Positions 22,111 through 34,059 of a stretch of DNA of 64,000 nucleotides are shown piece by piece. Made by a program: the position numbers and the translations under genes. Each line of letters starts with the position of its first letter. The first letter of the stretch is position 1. Origin of the DNA: Rhabditoides inermis (lineage: Eukaryota > Nematoda > Chromadorea > Rhabditida > Rhabditidae); assembly GCA_963966185.1 (NCBI GenBank), contig CAWZYM010000149.1, positions 324,001 to 388,000 of the forward strand, read 5' to 3'. A model generated the notes under the pieces. The model searched no databases. It was not told the origin of the DNA and worked only from the letters and a program-made list of their open reading frames with translations.

Positions 22111-22535
22111 CACTATGTAAAAAAAACACCAAAATGCACTGACAGGTTGATCACATGTGCAATGTATTTTTTTGTTGGTGTTCTTGTCTTGGTGTTCGTT
22201 TTGCGTTTGCATGATCTGCTTTAAATTAAAACGATGTTTGGAACTTGAACGTGTCTGACTACACCTGTACTCGCTGATATTAGGCGCGTTCGCGGTAGTT
22301 TCCTCTCGCTTTCGTCGTTTGTTTTCTTGGTTTTTTGAATGATTTATGGTAGATATCGTGTTTCATGCACATTTTTACAGTCGCTCTATCTATGTGAAGA
22401 GACGTGCAGAGACTTACATCTACGGCATCCACGTATCCCACAGAGATTCCAAATGTGAAAATGCCAGATTATCAGTGAAAAATCAATTTTTTTTATTGCA
22501 ACCATAAATGTTTATTTCTTCCCATTTGAATCGCG

Positions 22536-25036
22536 TTAAATTGACTGTCGCTCATCTACGAGAATGTACCCCATCCCTTTCAGTTTGCTTGAAGTCTGGT
22601 AGTAGAGACCATGCGAACCCAATTGGTTCGCCCTATTCAGTTCTTTCTTGCTTTTCTCCGAGTGTGGTTTCCATGTAACGTAGAACCAATCGTCTGAACA
22701 CGCGTATGCGCAATGCAACTATGCAACTGGAACTGTTAGGGGACCGACAGACTTTTTCGCTCAGCGATAGCGAATCGCTTTCGCTGAATGTAGAGCGATA
22801 GCGAAATCGCCGGTGCTCAAAATCGCAGCGATTTTGGAATCGTGAGAATGCTATTTGTCAGTGAATAGCTTATCGCATGTGCAAGAATGTCATGTTTTTA
22901 TTTGTTTTTGGTTATAGAATTTGTTTATAATGTGTATAAGCATCAGATGCATAACGTCCAACGAACCGCTGATGCATAAGATCTTGTGTAATTTCAAGTG
23001 CAGAGGGGCTCCAAATCCCGTGCAAACTACCTTTTTGATACTATAAAGTGTAAATATAGCATTTGTGAAAAAGTATCAGAAATAATAACAACGATATACA
23101 ACATAAAACATCAAAAGACTGAAAATCGCGTCAAAATCTGCGAAAATCCGGAAACTACCAAATCGCAGCGAATTCGAATCGCAGCGATAAAAGTAGCGAT
23201 TCGCTGAAAATTTCAAGCGAAAAAGTCTGACGGTCAAATCGCTGACTTTCGCGATTTGGGTTACGGTAGCGAATCGCTGGCGAAATCGCTAATCGATAGA
23301 GCATCTTAATACATTACGGAATCGCTGCGATTTTATTAGCGAAAAAGTCTGTCGGGCCCCTTACTCTCACGTTCGTTCCCGCCTTCTCCTCTGAACTCGT
23401 CGACTCGAATCAATTGTGGGAACGGTCCGATTCCATCTATGTTATTCAGTGCGTATCCGATGAATCCGACTTTTCTCTGACACGGAGGGTCTCCTGGCTG
23501 ATCTCTGTGTCCTTCGGGTTTGATACGCGTCGTCCTTTCTGAACTTGTTCGCATATCATTTGATATAGGAAAAGTAGCCTACCACATCGATAGAGATACC
23601 ACTTCACCAGTTTACTCATGACCTGTGCGGAACCGCCATTCTCCTGCATGTATTTCTTGCCCTCCTCAGATATCAAATATCCCAGATCCATCCCTTGAAT
23701 ATACTATCTATAATAATATCGGCACATTCACCACTGACCTTCCCGCAGTCCTCTATATGGTCCGATATGACGGAATTCGTGGAGGGTTGGAGCTCCAGAG
23801 ATAAGGTATCGTCTAACATGCACTAACAGCTTGTCTTTGTTTTGTTTTTGTTTCATGTTAATAAAACTCTGTAATGGAAGACTGTGAAATAACAACGCGA
23901 TGATACTCACGAAATGCTTGGGTTTGGGTTGTGTAGTTGTTGTCGTCGGTTTTGGTGTGGACTTTGGTGTGGTTTTCGGTGTGGTTTTCTTTGTCGTCTT
24001 CGTAGTAGTTTTCACAGTAGTGGTAGTCCTCTCAGTTGTCGTCGTTGTCTTCTCTATGGGCAGTGTCGACGACTGTTGTATATTCTCCGCCGGTTTCTTT
24101 GCTTCGATACAAGGAACAGGGGGTGAAATGCAGTTTTCACAGCGGGGCCCAGTCAGTTCGGCACAAATATATTTTCTGTAGTCAACTATTGCTAATCTTC
24201 AAATTGTGTACACTCACTTTTCGTCGAACTTTTTATAGGTCCAGTAACCGGATGTCAGATCAAAATACATGTATGAATCAGCACTGACAGAAGCTGAAAC
24301 AAGCAACATGTGTCTTGGTTCGATTGTTCTTTACAGTACCTGGGAATCTGTGATGATCGTAGTCTGAACCGTCCACATTTATCCACTTCTCCGCATCACG
24401 AAATCCACCGAGGCCGATTGATTGAATACCTTCTCTGATGGCGAACTCTGAAAATATTATGCATAACAAAAAAAATATCCTTATTCACGATAGAACTTCA
24501 ACCTATTCTCTTTGGGCGCGAATACATATCTCTAACTGTTCGACTCTATCGTACTCGTTTTGCACAATTTTTGCCTGTAGCTGACCCTTCCTTTGATTAA
24601 CCATATACGTGTTCGCGGAAATATAACAATAACTCACTCGTTAGAAGGATGATGTCCCAATCAGAGTGTACGACAGCCAACTGCTTTCCTTGTTCCCGAC
24701 ATTTCTGCATGGCTCCTTCATAGGTGTCACTTACAACAGTTGTATAGCAACCGAACGGAGACTCGAAGTCGCCCGAGCACTCCGACTTGTATCCTGGATG
24801 TTTTACTCTGTATAGACTGTTTTTTTTTGTCTCGTCTCACCTATCTCGCACACTTTGATGTTTCGCTTGATCGAAGGTGTCCCCAGCTTGTTTTCGATGT
24901 CACTCGACACACTGCAAAGTCGTTCATTGCAATCGACAACGTAATCGACTATGACTCACTAGTCAAATGTGAAGGGACTGCCTTTTGCCAGTGACTCGCA
25001 CTCATCCCTATGTTGAACATTCACGTAGCATTTTCC
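22536..25036 (-). CDS. C-type-lectin-like secreted protein with mucin-like linker and a novel C-terminal domain
   Basis: Exons 24960-25036, 24841-24911, 24638-24793, 24340-24447, 24218-24293, 23911-24175, 23739-23829, 23583-23693, 23365-23538, 22536-22693 join in phase (428 residues visible). After a Cys-containing N-terminal segment comes a C-type lectin fold: FGCYTTVVSDTYEGAMQKCR, GKQLAVVHSDWDI, IGLGGFRDAEKWINVDGS, SGYWTYKKF, KKYICAE. The WND calcium/sugar motif is not seen. A Thr/Lys/Pro-rich linker follows (KTTPKTTPKSTPKPTTTTTQ), probably O-glycosylated. The last 180 residues (DLGYLISEEGKKYMQENGG; RKVGFIGYALNNIDGIGPF; SKLKGMGYILVDERQ) are not a domain I know. No signal-peptide exon is visible: a GC-rich repeat begins about 90 bp upstream. 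Such lectins often act in immunity or at surfaces. Confidence 0.75.
22738..23361. mobile_element. MITE with TTA target duplication inside the lectin's last intron
   Basis: Terminal inverted repeats ggggaccgacagactttttc (left, 22739) and, reversed, ggggcccgacagactttttc (right, ending 23360), each flanked by TTA. The inside is rich in gcgatagcgaatcgct-type palindromes. About 620 bp long with no coding capacity. It forms nearly the whole intron between the last two lectin exons. Confidence 0.85.
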
Positions 25037-25122
25037 CTAAATATTTCATAGTTAAAAGTACTTACTACTCCCATGGCTCACCATAAGAAAAACAGCAGGC
25101 TTGGGAATGGTACACTCGTGTT

Positions 25123-25421
25123 TGGGCCCACACGGTCCCACACCGGGGGCACAGAGTGAGCACGTCGGGCCCACACGGTCCCACACCGGGGACACTCAGT
25201 GGGACCGCCGGTCCCACAGGGTGTGAGCCCGGAAAAATCAAAATCAAAATTTCAAAATTCTGTAAACGCAGATCGATGCGAAATGCTTTTCTCATTATGC
25301 ATACAAAATTTTATGAGAAAATATTTCGATATGATCGAATACGGGGCGCGGGCCCACTCGGGCCGACACCGGGGGCACCCGGGCCCACACTTTTGCTATT
25401 CCATGTGGCGAGTAGTGTATG
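25123..25421 (+). repeat. GC-rich 300-bp dispersed repeat, copy 1
   Basis: The GC-rich left part (tgggcccacacggtcccaca, ccggggacactcagtgggac), an AT-rich core with aaacgcagatcgatgcg, and a right end cccgggcccacacttttgct...gcgagtagtgta are shared almost base for base with 26890-27192 and 29848-30148. Non-coding. Copy 1 starts about 90 bp 5' of the first visible lectin exon. Confidence 0.85.
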
Positions 25422-25687
25422 ACATAGAGGTAGAGACGATTGTCTGAAACAATGCATCCTGAAGGTACTGTGGCGCCTTTTTTCACAGGATAAACAATAG
25501 AAACACGAAATAATGAAAGAAGAGGCGAGAGAACGGTGAATTCTCGCTATTTCACATTTTATTATCCACACGCTTATCAAAGGAGCTAGAAGCGCGAATT
25601 CGAACTTGCTTATCCGCCAAAAGTCTTATCGAAAAGTTGAGCTATGTATGTGTGACTCTCGTCGATTTGAGGTTGTAAGGTTATGTC

Positions 25688-25840
25688 ATGACCAGTCAGA
25701 GTCGCGCCTACGGCGCTCCTCCTCCTGGTTGTAGTGGGTGGGGCTTAAAAATAGTGCAAACCAGGCGCGTTTCACATGCTAGCTCCAACCTGGGGTATTT
25801 AGAGAGCGCCGCATCAGCGTTACTTAAAATCGGCAAAAAA
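25688..25840 (+). repeat. dispersed short repeat (three copies)
   Basis: Similar pieces (cagtcggagtcgc, ctcctcctggt, cccggcgcgt..cacacgct, gcgtcacttac) at 25688-25840, 26180-26340 and, reversed and diverged, 48905-49045. The second is followed by gacagacggacgga. No ORF. Confidence 0.5.
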
Positions 25841-26004
25841 TTGAAAATACCCACTAGCTTCCCCATGGTGGGTCCGGGCACGAAAATTTCAAATGGATGA
25901 TACGGTAACTAAGAGCTTCCAGAAATTGATAAGAAATGACCGTCATTCTTTTCGATAAACGCAGTGTGATCGCTCAAAATTAGCTGCCAGCAATCATTGC
26001 GTCT

Positions 26005-26066
26005 ATGGCGCAACTGGTTAAAGTTTCGCCTGACAATCACGGATTGCGGGTTCGGATCCGCTGATG
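26005..26066 (+). mobile_element. tRNA-like head (SINE or tRNA pseudogene)
   Basis: tctatggcgcaactggttaa resembles box A and gcgggttcggatccgc resembles box B, about 40 bases apart. No acceptor-stem pairing. Single copy in the window. Confidence 0.4.
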
Positions 26067-26607
26067 AGTTTTGATATAACTCATTCGCTACAGTCAGCCT
26101 GCCGGCGAATCATAACACGTGTAGAATTCAGTCAATCATTTGGGATTTTTGTCCACTTTACAGACAGACGGACATTGCGTTTTCTATATACCAGTCGGAG
26201 TCGCTCCTCCTCCTGGTATGCGGGGATAATTTCGCTATCACATGCCTTCGCTGAAAAAAGTGCAAACCCGGCGCGTATCACACGCTGGCGGCGGGTGGGC
26301 TATATAAGCGGCGCATGAGCGTCACTTACAGACAGACGGACGGATAGGCCGTTTTCTATATATTAGGATTAGGATAGTAATGCAGTTCGATTCCCCTCGC
26401 GGGCAATTGTTCTACCGAATTCCACTACCTCCCGGTGGGGCGCGTGAACCCACTCTCACCCTCTGACAAGAAATGGCAACAGGTCACCCCCCACAACTCG
26501 CTATGTTATGATGGAATCTCGTAGGCATGCCCCATACCAAGCCCTAGCATTTCTATGCGCGATAGGTCATTGTGCATGACATCCCGAAATGCGAACAGCG
26601 AAACAAC

Positions 26608-26700
26608 GGTTCGGCGGCCTAGTGGCTAGTGAACTAACTCTCAGAATTAGTGACGACCAAGGTACGGTCCCTGTCGGTGCAAAACGTTTTGCCGAATTTG
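26608..26700 (+). mobile_element. tRNA-like head at outer edge of palindrome
   Basis: ggcggcctagtggctagtga (box A-like) and ccaaggtacggtccctgtcg (box B-like) then gtgcaaaacgttttgccgaa. The right arm keeps only the box B part (30225-30262, reversed). Confidence 0.45.
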
Positions 26701-26889
26701 AAACACATTTTTGCATCAAGTCTTTACATCATAAATGAAAAATTGTTGAGTTTTGATCTTCGATTGGTTTTTCGACTTTTTTCTTACTTGCACTATCAGA
26801 GCATAAATCGACTGTGAAGCGGGAAAATTAGTCGTCCTGTCATCAATCTCCCACAATGAAGCACACGAGAATCTTTAGATAATTCAAAT

Positions 26890-27192
26890 ACACTACTCGC
26901 CACATGGAATAGCAAAAGTGTGGGCCCGGGTGCCCCCGGTGTGGGCCCGAGTGGGCCCGCGCCCCGTATTCGATCATATCGAAATATTTTCTCATGAAAT
27001 TTTGTATACATAATGAGAAAAGCATTCCGCATCGATCTGCGTTTACAGAATTTTGAAATTTTGATTTTGATTTTTTTCGGGCTCACACCCTGTGGGACCG
27101 GCGGTCCCACTGAGTGTCCCCGGTGTGGGACCGTGTGGGCCCGATGGGCTCACTCTGTGCCCCCGGTGTGGGACCGTGTGGGCCCGAACACT
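26890..27192 (-). repeat. GC-rich 300-bp dispersed repeat, copy 2
   Basis: Reverse-orientation copy of the 25123 repeat, inside the left palindrome arm. Some long frames across it are shared by all copies but shift between them. Confidence 0.85.
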
Positions 27193-27779
27193 ATATCTAC
27201 TTATTTTACTATTTTCATTAAAAACAAACATTACTAACGTAATCCCCATAGTGTACTTAGGCTGGAAACATGTTTTGAGCGAAAAATGAAACATGTTTCA
27301 CTCATCATTGCATCATGAGTTGACGTCACTTTGCCGTTTCGACAGGTCACACTTTTCCGATTTTGATAAGAATAACTGCTTCCTATTTTTATTATTTTGT
27401 TTGTGAGCTACATTTGGAGACATAATTTCTTATTTGAATTGCATATATGATTGGTCCCCCGATAAAAAGAAGCCCGTTTAGTGCATCCAGTCCCTCCTAT
27501 TGTCATCCAATCACATATGGCTACTCTGTTTTGAGCGGTTACAGTCTGCTGCGCGACTGCTGGTGTCACTAGGTCAACTTCTGAAAAGACACTCGAAATG
27601 TCAGAATGCACTTTTGATAAAACACTGATATTCTAATCGATTGTGTCTCGTTTTCCGAATCAGGAATATACCATGTTTCATATGGTTCCGATGAAGTTCA
27701 CTATATTCCGTTCACTACCCACGTCATCATACAGTACTCACGTGACGCGCATGCATGGATTCCACGAGTGAGCGTGGGT

Positions 27780-27821
<42 letters not shown>

Positions 27822-29222
27822 TGGCGTCCGATCAAAATGGGAACTGCACCACTGAACTTTCCATCTTTCACTCCTTATTGTGATAATATTGTGTCAGCAT
27901 TTTGTTTTCATGATTTCCACAACGTTGTCACACATGAGTCTTTAGCGAGAACCCGGTGCGAGAGAGGAGGGGGCGGGGCATAGAGGAGTCGCGTCTCTCT
28001 GGCTGTGCCCTGCCACAGGCGGGAGAGACTGCGACGCGATAACATGTCTGACTTCCACCATTCAAATTCATGAAATCAAAAATGATCAATTTTAAATTGT
28101 TTTCAGTTTGTTACAAACATTTCGAGCTTCAAAAGGAGGTCTCATAAGGACCTGACAAAACATGCAGTCTTCGGAAGTACGGCCGCATTGTCGCGGTTAG
28201 AGCTTGAATCGTCATTCTACGCTATTCGAAAAGGGAATAGCACAAGAGTGAACCCGACGACCGGTGTGGGTAGGGAATAGTAAATAAATCGGATTTTTTT
28301 TCAAGAAATAGCGAATCTTTTGATCTGTGAAGCTCTTTAGTGTTTGAGAAACCAGATTTGAATTTGTGCGCATCGGCTTTCTCTCATTGAGATGAGTAAA
28401 ATGACGTATATAATTTTAAGTTTGGACCAATTTGAACGAAATCAGTATCGCCACTCCGGCTGGAATTGGCAGCTCAACTTGAGTAATCACGAAAACACCA
28501 CACATTTATTACAGTATCGGTGTTCACTCTCCGGGTGCAGCATGGTCTCTAATATTTGTCTGAACCTCTTCCTCTCTTGTATCGTGCGTTCTCTAACCTA
28601 CTCGCGTCCGGATCTCACTCTTTCACACACTCTCTCATATCGAGTCTCCACTCACTCCCAAGCCCAACTCTGCCTGTAGCGTGCTACGGGCGGGTGAGGG
28701 GAGAGAGTGTATAGAGAATGTGGTAGTCGTGTGAGACAAACTCTCGAATGAAACAGCACTCACACACAATATAAATGTACTGATTTCAATCTTGAACTAA
28801 ATTACAAACATTAAAGTTAGTTTATTGGCAGATACATTTCGCGTATTGAAACGGACACGAAAGACTGTTCTGTAACTGAAAAAGTTTCGTATGTCCTTAT
28901 GAGACCTCTTTTTGAAGCTCGAAATGTTTGTAACAAACTGAAAACAATTTAAAATTGATCATTTTTGATTTCATGAATTTGAATGGTGGAAGTCAGACAT
29001 GTTATCGCGTCGCAGTCTCTCCCGCCTGTGGCAGGGCACAGCCAGAGAGACGCGACTCCTCTATGCCCCGCCCCCTCCTCTCTCGCACCGGGTTCTCGCT
29101 AAAGACTCATGTGTGACAACGTTGTGGAAATCATGAAAACAAAATGCTGACACAATATTATCACAATAAGGAGTGAAAGATGGGAAGTTCAGTGGTGCAG
29201 TTCCCATTTTGATCGGACGCCA

Positions 29223-29256
<34 letters not shown>

Positions 29257-29847
29257 ACCCACGCTCACTCGTGGAATCCATACATGCGCGTCACGTGAGT
29301 ACTGTATGATGGCGTGGGTAGTGAACGGAATACAGTGAACTTCATCGGAACCATATGAAACATGGTATATTCCTGATTCGGAAAACGAGACACAATCGAT
29401 TATAATATCAGTGTTTTATCAAAAGTGCATTCTGACATTTCGAGTGTCTTTTCAGAAGTTGACCTAGTGACACCAGCAGTCGCGCAGCAGACTGTAACCG
29501 CTCAAGGCAGAGTAGCCATATGCGATTGGATGGCAATAGGAGGGACTGGATGCACTAAACGGGCTTCGTTTTATCGGGGGACCAATCATATATGCAATTC
29601 AAATAAGAAATTATGTCTCCAAATGTAGCTCACAAACAAAATAATAAAAATCGGAAGCAGTTATTCTTATCAAAATCGGAAAAGTGTGACCTGTCGAAAC
29701 GGCAAAGTGACGTCAACTCATGATGCAATGATGAGTGAAACATGTTTCATTTTTCGCTCAAAACATGTTTCCAGCCTAAGTACACTATGGGGATTACGTT
29801 AGTAATGTTTGTTTTTAATGAAAATAGTAAAATAAGTAGATATAGTG

Positions 29848-30148
29848 TTCGGGCCCACACGGTCCCACACCGGGGGCACAGAGTGAGCCCGTCGGGCCCA
29901 CACGGTCCCACACCGGGGACACTCAGTGGGACCGCCGGTCCCACAGGGTGCGAGCCCGAAAAAAATCAAAATCAAAATTTCAAAATTCTGTAAACGCAGA
30001 TCGATGCGGAATGCTTTTCTCATTATGTATACAAAATTTCATGAGAAAATATTTCGATATGATCGAATACGGGGCGCGGGCCCACTCGGGCCGACACCGG
30101 GGGCACCCGGGCCCACACTTTTGCTATTCCATGTGGCGAGTAGTGTAA
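29848..30148 (+). repeat. GC-rich 300-bp dispersed repeat, copy 3
   Basis: Mirror copy of 26890-27192 in the right palindrome arm. It differs from copy 1 by only a few substitutions. Confidence 0.85.
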
Positions 30149-30637
30149 CTTCTGAAAAAGTTTTTTTTGTATATGATCCCATACTTATGTTTTTTTTGCT
30201 CTCGTAAAATGTGTTTCAAATTCGGCAAAGCGTTTTGCACCGACAGGGACCGTACCTTGGTCGTCATTTAATTCTGAAATGTTTCGCTGTTCGCATTGCG
30301 GGATGTCATGCGCAATGACCTATCGAGCATAGAAATGCACGTGAACTTCCGGTGACTAATTAATCATATCATAACATAGCGAGTTGTGGGGGGTGACCTG
30401 TTGCCATTTGCTTGTGAGAGCCCTACCATCGGCGGCGGCAGTCTTTCAAGAATTTCTACCACGCCTCGCATCCGGAACTGGTCACTTCGCGATGTTCACG
30501 CCCATCTACCATGAACAGTCAGGACTCGCGCCGCACTGTTTCAGCCAAGGAGCCCCAATTCCCCATTGTAGGATTGTGTGTGCTTCTAGATAACCCATCA
30601 TGCTAACATTGTATGTCGGAATCAGGCTGATAAACAA

Positions 30638-30745
30638 ACATAGTGATGCAGTAACACTCAAGGTTCATGGACCATGATATGCCGGTTTGATTTTTCGTGT
30701 GTGCAAACAGTTTTCCTACTTGATTTTTAATCAACCTTAGTTATA
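30638..30745 (+). mobile_element. tRNA-derived SINE, family 2, diverged copy
   Basis: gatgcagtaacactcaaggt, tcatggaccatgat, gccggtttgatttttcg and gcaaacagttttcctactt align with the family-2 SINEs at 7361 and 13079. Box B is degraded. Confidence 0.5.
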
Positions 30746-31493
30746 TTAGGACTCACAGTATTTTTGGCTGCTGGTTTCTGCTCCAGAAAAGAAGATGAGA
30801 AGGAGGAGCAGGAGCAGGAGCTCCCGTGGAGAGGACATCCTGTTCGAATGTGTCTCCCGGATCTTTCGCGGCTTATGAATACGTCTCGTGGGCGTTGAAA
30901 ATGTCCAGTGGGCAATGAAAACCCGATAAAATGATATTATTTGCTTCCGAAACGGTACATGATGTTTGTTTCCCACTGTAACGGTAGTCGAAATCACACA
31001 AAAAATTGCATTGGTTTATGATTTTTGAAACATAAAACGACACCCACCCTACACCGTCTTTTAACAATGAAATGGCCACCAGAACACATTTTATGTCTCG
31101 TTCCCGAAACGGCGGATCTATGCGATAGTGACATCAACGAATAATCGAGACATTGTGTTTCATGTCCCGGGTTTGTGCTCAGAACTGACTTCTATGATGT
31201 GCTTGTCTCCAAATAGCTTGTGCAAACTGAGCTGATCGCACTAATCTTGACATCTTAGCAATCCAAGATGAGGTTGAGAGGATTACTGAACCAACTAATC
31301 CAATATATTTCGTGCAATAAAATAGTTTTCCAAAAAAAAGATTTTTCGTCGGATGACGAACTTTGAGTTGTGCGGTGAAATTCCGCTCCCACTGATGAAT
31401 GCAACATCCATCGAGAAAACAACTCGTTGAAGCTTTAAAAAAATCATACTTGTCGATGAAGTGAAACAAACACTGTAACACTAACTTACAGAT

Positions 31494-32590
31494 GTGGCCA
31501 GTCACACGGCCCGATGTTGCCGATGTTGCCATTGTTGCCACTTTTGGCAACATGGCTGTAACTCAGCTCAAAGTTGAGTAATCGTTTCGTTATTAGGCTC
31601 GATTGAAAGCTGGTGATGTCATCTACTCGACTGTTATGTCTTTCAAACCGATATCACACTTTCAGATGGAGTCGAAATCCTCTGATCGACACCCTCATTC
31701 GCCCCAGTGTGCGCAACTTGAAATAGACGAGAGCGGCGGAGAGGCGCTGATTGCGGGAAATCGATTACCAATGAGCGGTCTAATGAACTCAGAGGATTTT
31801 GATTCCATATGAGAGTCTGATATCGACATGAAAGACATTATAGGCCGTCTCCCCGTTTATCGTACGGCAGTCATTTCTCAGAATATTTACCAGACATCAT
31901 TTGAGGCATTAATAGCCCGTTATCGGCCTGCGCAAGACCATCCGACCGCGCAATTCGCGAGCTTGGCGGTCTATAATTAGGGAAATAAGGGTCATTTGCA
32001 AGTCAAATAAAGCAAAGTTTTCCACCTTTTGGAGTTAATAACTCCGTTCAGAATTATCGAATCTTGATGAAATTTGCACACTTGATGACTTGATCCGAAG
32101 AGGTATTCTTCACAGGGCCTGTTTCTTAGAATTTAGAGTTTCGACTTGCCTTTCTCAATTTAGCACAAAAGCCGACTTTTACAGACCATTTTGTAGGTGA
32201 AATCTATAAAACTTAATAACTCTCTTCAAAAGTGATCGCACAGCAACCAGTTTTTTGAAGGATATACCCCAACGGTGTCCCAAGAGGACCTGTTTTTCGA
32301 ATTTTTGAGTTTCGATCGATTTCACACAGTTCTGAGTTCTGATACAAAATGCTCCGAAATGAGAGAAATCGCATCAAATCGTCGTCATTTCGCATCGGTC
32401 TGGTTCGCCAGCGATAATGCCGTACGATGAAAATAGGGGCTGGCCTATACAGTCGAGTAGATGACATCACCAGCTTTCAATCGAGCCCAATAACGAGACG
32501 ATTACTCAACTTTGAGCTAAGTTACAGCCATGTTGCAAAAGTGGCAACAATGGCAACATCGGCAACATCGGGCCGTGTGCCTGGCCAAAT
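31494..32590. repeat. inverted repeat pair, about 145 bp arms
   Basis: 31494-31637 and 32440-32590 are reverse complements (cggcccgatgttgccgatgt; gctcgattgaaagctggtga; tgatgtcatctactcgactg). The 800-bp middle has no supportable ORF, though an open stretch at 31603-31812 crosses the left arm. Could be a foldback element. Confidence 0.8.
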
Positions 32591-32781
32591 ATGTATATAA
32601 TCACTAGTCTTAGAGATCAACGATAAATCAAGACTCGAGATATCATATTCCGGGAGTGTATGTATGTACTCAGATCTCAGAACTGCCTTCGGTGATGATT
32701 GTTTCCGAACAGCTTGGGTAAGCTGATCTGATCTAATGATCTTGACACAAATGTAAACATATTGGGGGCATGTTAGCTAGT

Positions 32782-32783
<2 letters not shown>

Positions 32784-32865
<82 letters not shown>
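32784..32865. repeat. (GCC)n(GTC)n trinucleotide tract
   Basis: About 17 GCC units followed by about 10 GTC units, between gttagctagtgc and atcggtgtc. It mirrors the tract at 33611-33666. Confidence 0.97.
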
Positions 32866-32915
32866 TCGGTGTCATTTTTTTTCTTGTCAGTAGTATTTAG
32901 CGTCAAAATACAATT

Positions 32916-33221
32916 TTGGAACGCACATCCAAGGTATTGCATGGTCAATATTCCCAAACGATGACGACGCTGGACGACCACGAGGACACGGCCCAGCGTC
33001 GCTCATTTGTACTGACCAGTGAGCCCAGACGCACGCAACGCATCAGTTCCGCGTCGCGGTTGGCTCAAGGAACAAAATCTGCGAGGAACACATCACTGGC
33101 CGCGCTTGCCACTAAGACACAAAAATACATCAGCAGTCTCTCAGAAGTCTCAGAAATCGACAATGATGATGAGCTTAATTTTATTCAACATGTGAGACGC
33201 GTTGCGTGTGCGTGTGCGTGA
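32916..33221 (+). CDS. unrecognised ORF between inverted trinucleotide tracts
   Basis: An open frame of 101 codons (from ATG at 32961: MTTLDDHEDTAQRRSFVLTS, then Ser/Thr/Arg-rich sequence, SEVSEIDNDDELNFIQHVRR). It ends CACACA before a TGA. Composition is plausible for a disordered N-terminus, and catgtgagac near 33188 could act as a donor. It lies between inverted (GCC)n(GTC)n tracts, so it may be the gene of a mobile element. No family recognised. Confidence 0.3.
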   Translation: MERTSKVLHGQYSQTMTTLDDHEDTAQRRSFVLTSEPRRTQRISSASRLAQGTKSARNTSLAALATKTQKYISSLSEVSEIDNDDELNFIQHVRRVACACA

Positions 33222-33610
33222 GTTTAGATTCACTCGAATCAGTGAACGCGCGCCGGGCCGGCCCGTGGAGGAGGAATAGGAAGAAGAAGTGAATGTGGTA
33301 ATACGATTGACATACTTGTTTAACAACATCATTTATGATGTATACAGACAACTTCATGAAAAAGGTTTACATTGGAAATTGGAAAGTATGTTCTATTGTA
33401 TACCTCCTGTAGCGATCAAATCATTTTTCAATTGTTCGTCCTAGCCAATTGTCAGAAGTGCCGATTTCAAAACTGTTAGAAACGTCGCTTTTTGCGTAAC
33501 TCATATCTATCTTTTCTCGAGTATGCGACACTTATAACACTGGTGTCAGAAATACAGCGACAATTTAACACTCTTCAAACAGTATGCGAAAAAGCAACAC
33601 TTCTAACAGC

Positions 33611-33611
33611 G

Positions 33612-33654
<43 letters not shown>

Positions 33655-33666
33655 GCGGCGGCGGCG
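33611..33666. repeat. (GAC)n(GGC)n trinucleotide tract
   Basis: About 10 GAC units, then about 8 GGC units, then gcactatctaacatg, the reverse complement of the structure at 32770-32865. Confidence 0.97.
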
Positions 33667-34059
33667 CACTATCTAACATGCCTCTATTACCTATACAATG
33701 TGAGTTTCCGTTTGAGGGGCGATTATTCCGAAAGTGGTAGCGTGTTGTGTTTTGTTAAACGTTGAGGCTACTTATGTTCCCGTGCTTACCATAATAAACG
33801 TAAGTATGTTGTGATAATTGTTTAGTGAGCGAGATTTTCCAGAATTTGAGGTTATTTGCAAGGTTCTTCTTGAGGTCGCAAACATACGGTACTATTTACC
33901 AAATTATCTCATGTGATATGTACATACTCAAAGTACAAGAAACCTGTTGGTGAGATAAAAAGATTAGTTCTCGTTACGTCTCTTAATTTCCCTTGAGGTT
34001 GATTAACGCATGAAACTTGTTAAAATTAACACACAGGGACCTTGTAAAAAATGTTAGCA

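Larger units (their letters stand above)
26450..30425. repeat. 4 kb near-palindrome (inverted arms of about 1.7 and 1.5 kb)
   Basis: Left arm about 26450-28151 and right arm about 28893-30425 are reverse complements with high identity, separated by a unique spacer of about 740 bp. Shared markers in mirror order: tRNA-like end and cggtccctgtcggtgcaaaa (26660 and 30235), the GC-rich 300-bp repeat (26890 and 29848), a 67-codon frame (27408 and 29425), a (GA)n tract (27785 and 29224), ggtctcataaggac or its complement at the inner edges. The arms differ by indels, for example a 30-bp loss in the tRNA-like head on the right, and different filler beside the GC-rich repeat. A partial third copy of the inner arm lies at 34380-34640. 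Confidence 0.9.

Noticed and set aside
25156..25422. Gly/Pro-rich frames over the GC-rich repeats (also 26796-27110 and 29926-30207)
   Set aside because: They follow the 300-bp repeat in all copies, in several frames and on both strands; no splice or start logic supports coding.
30384..30593. Short plus-strand ORF after the palindrome
   Set aside because: No splice sites, family or codon signal; its start lies in the palindrome's right end.
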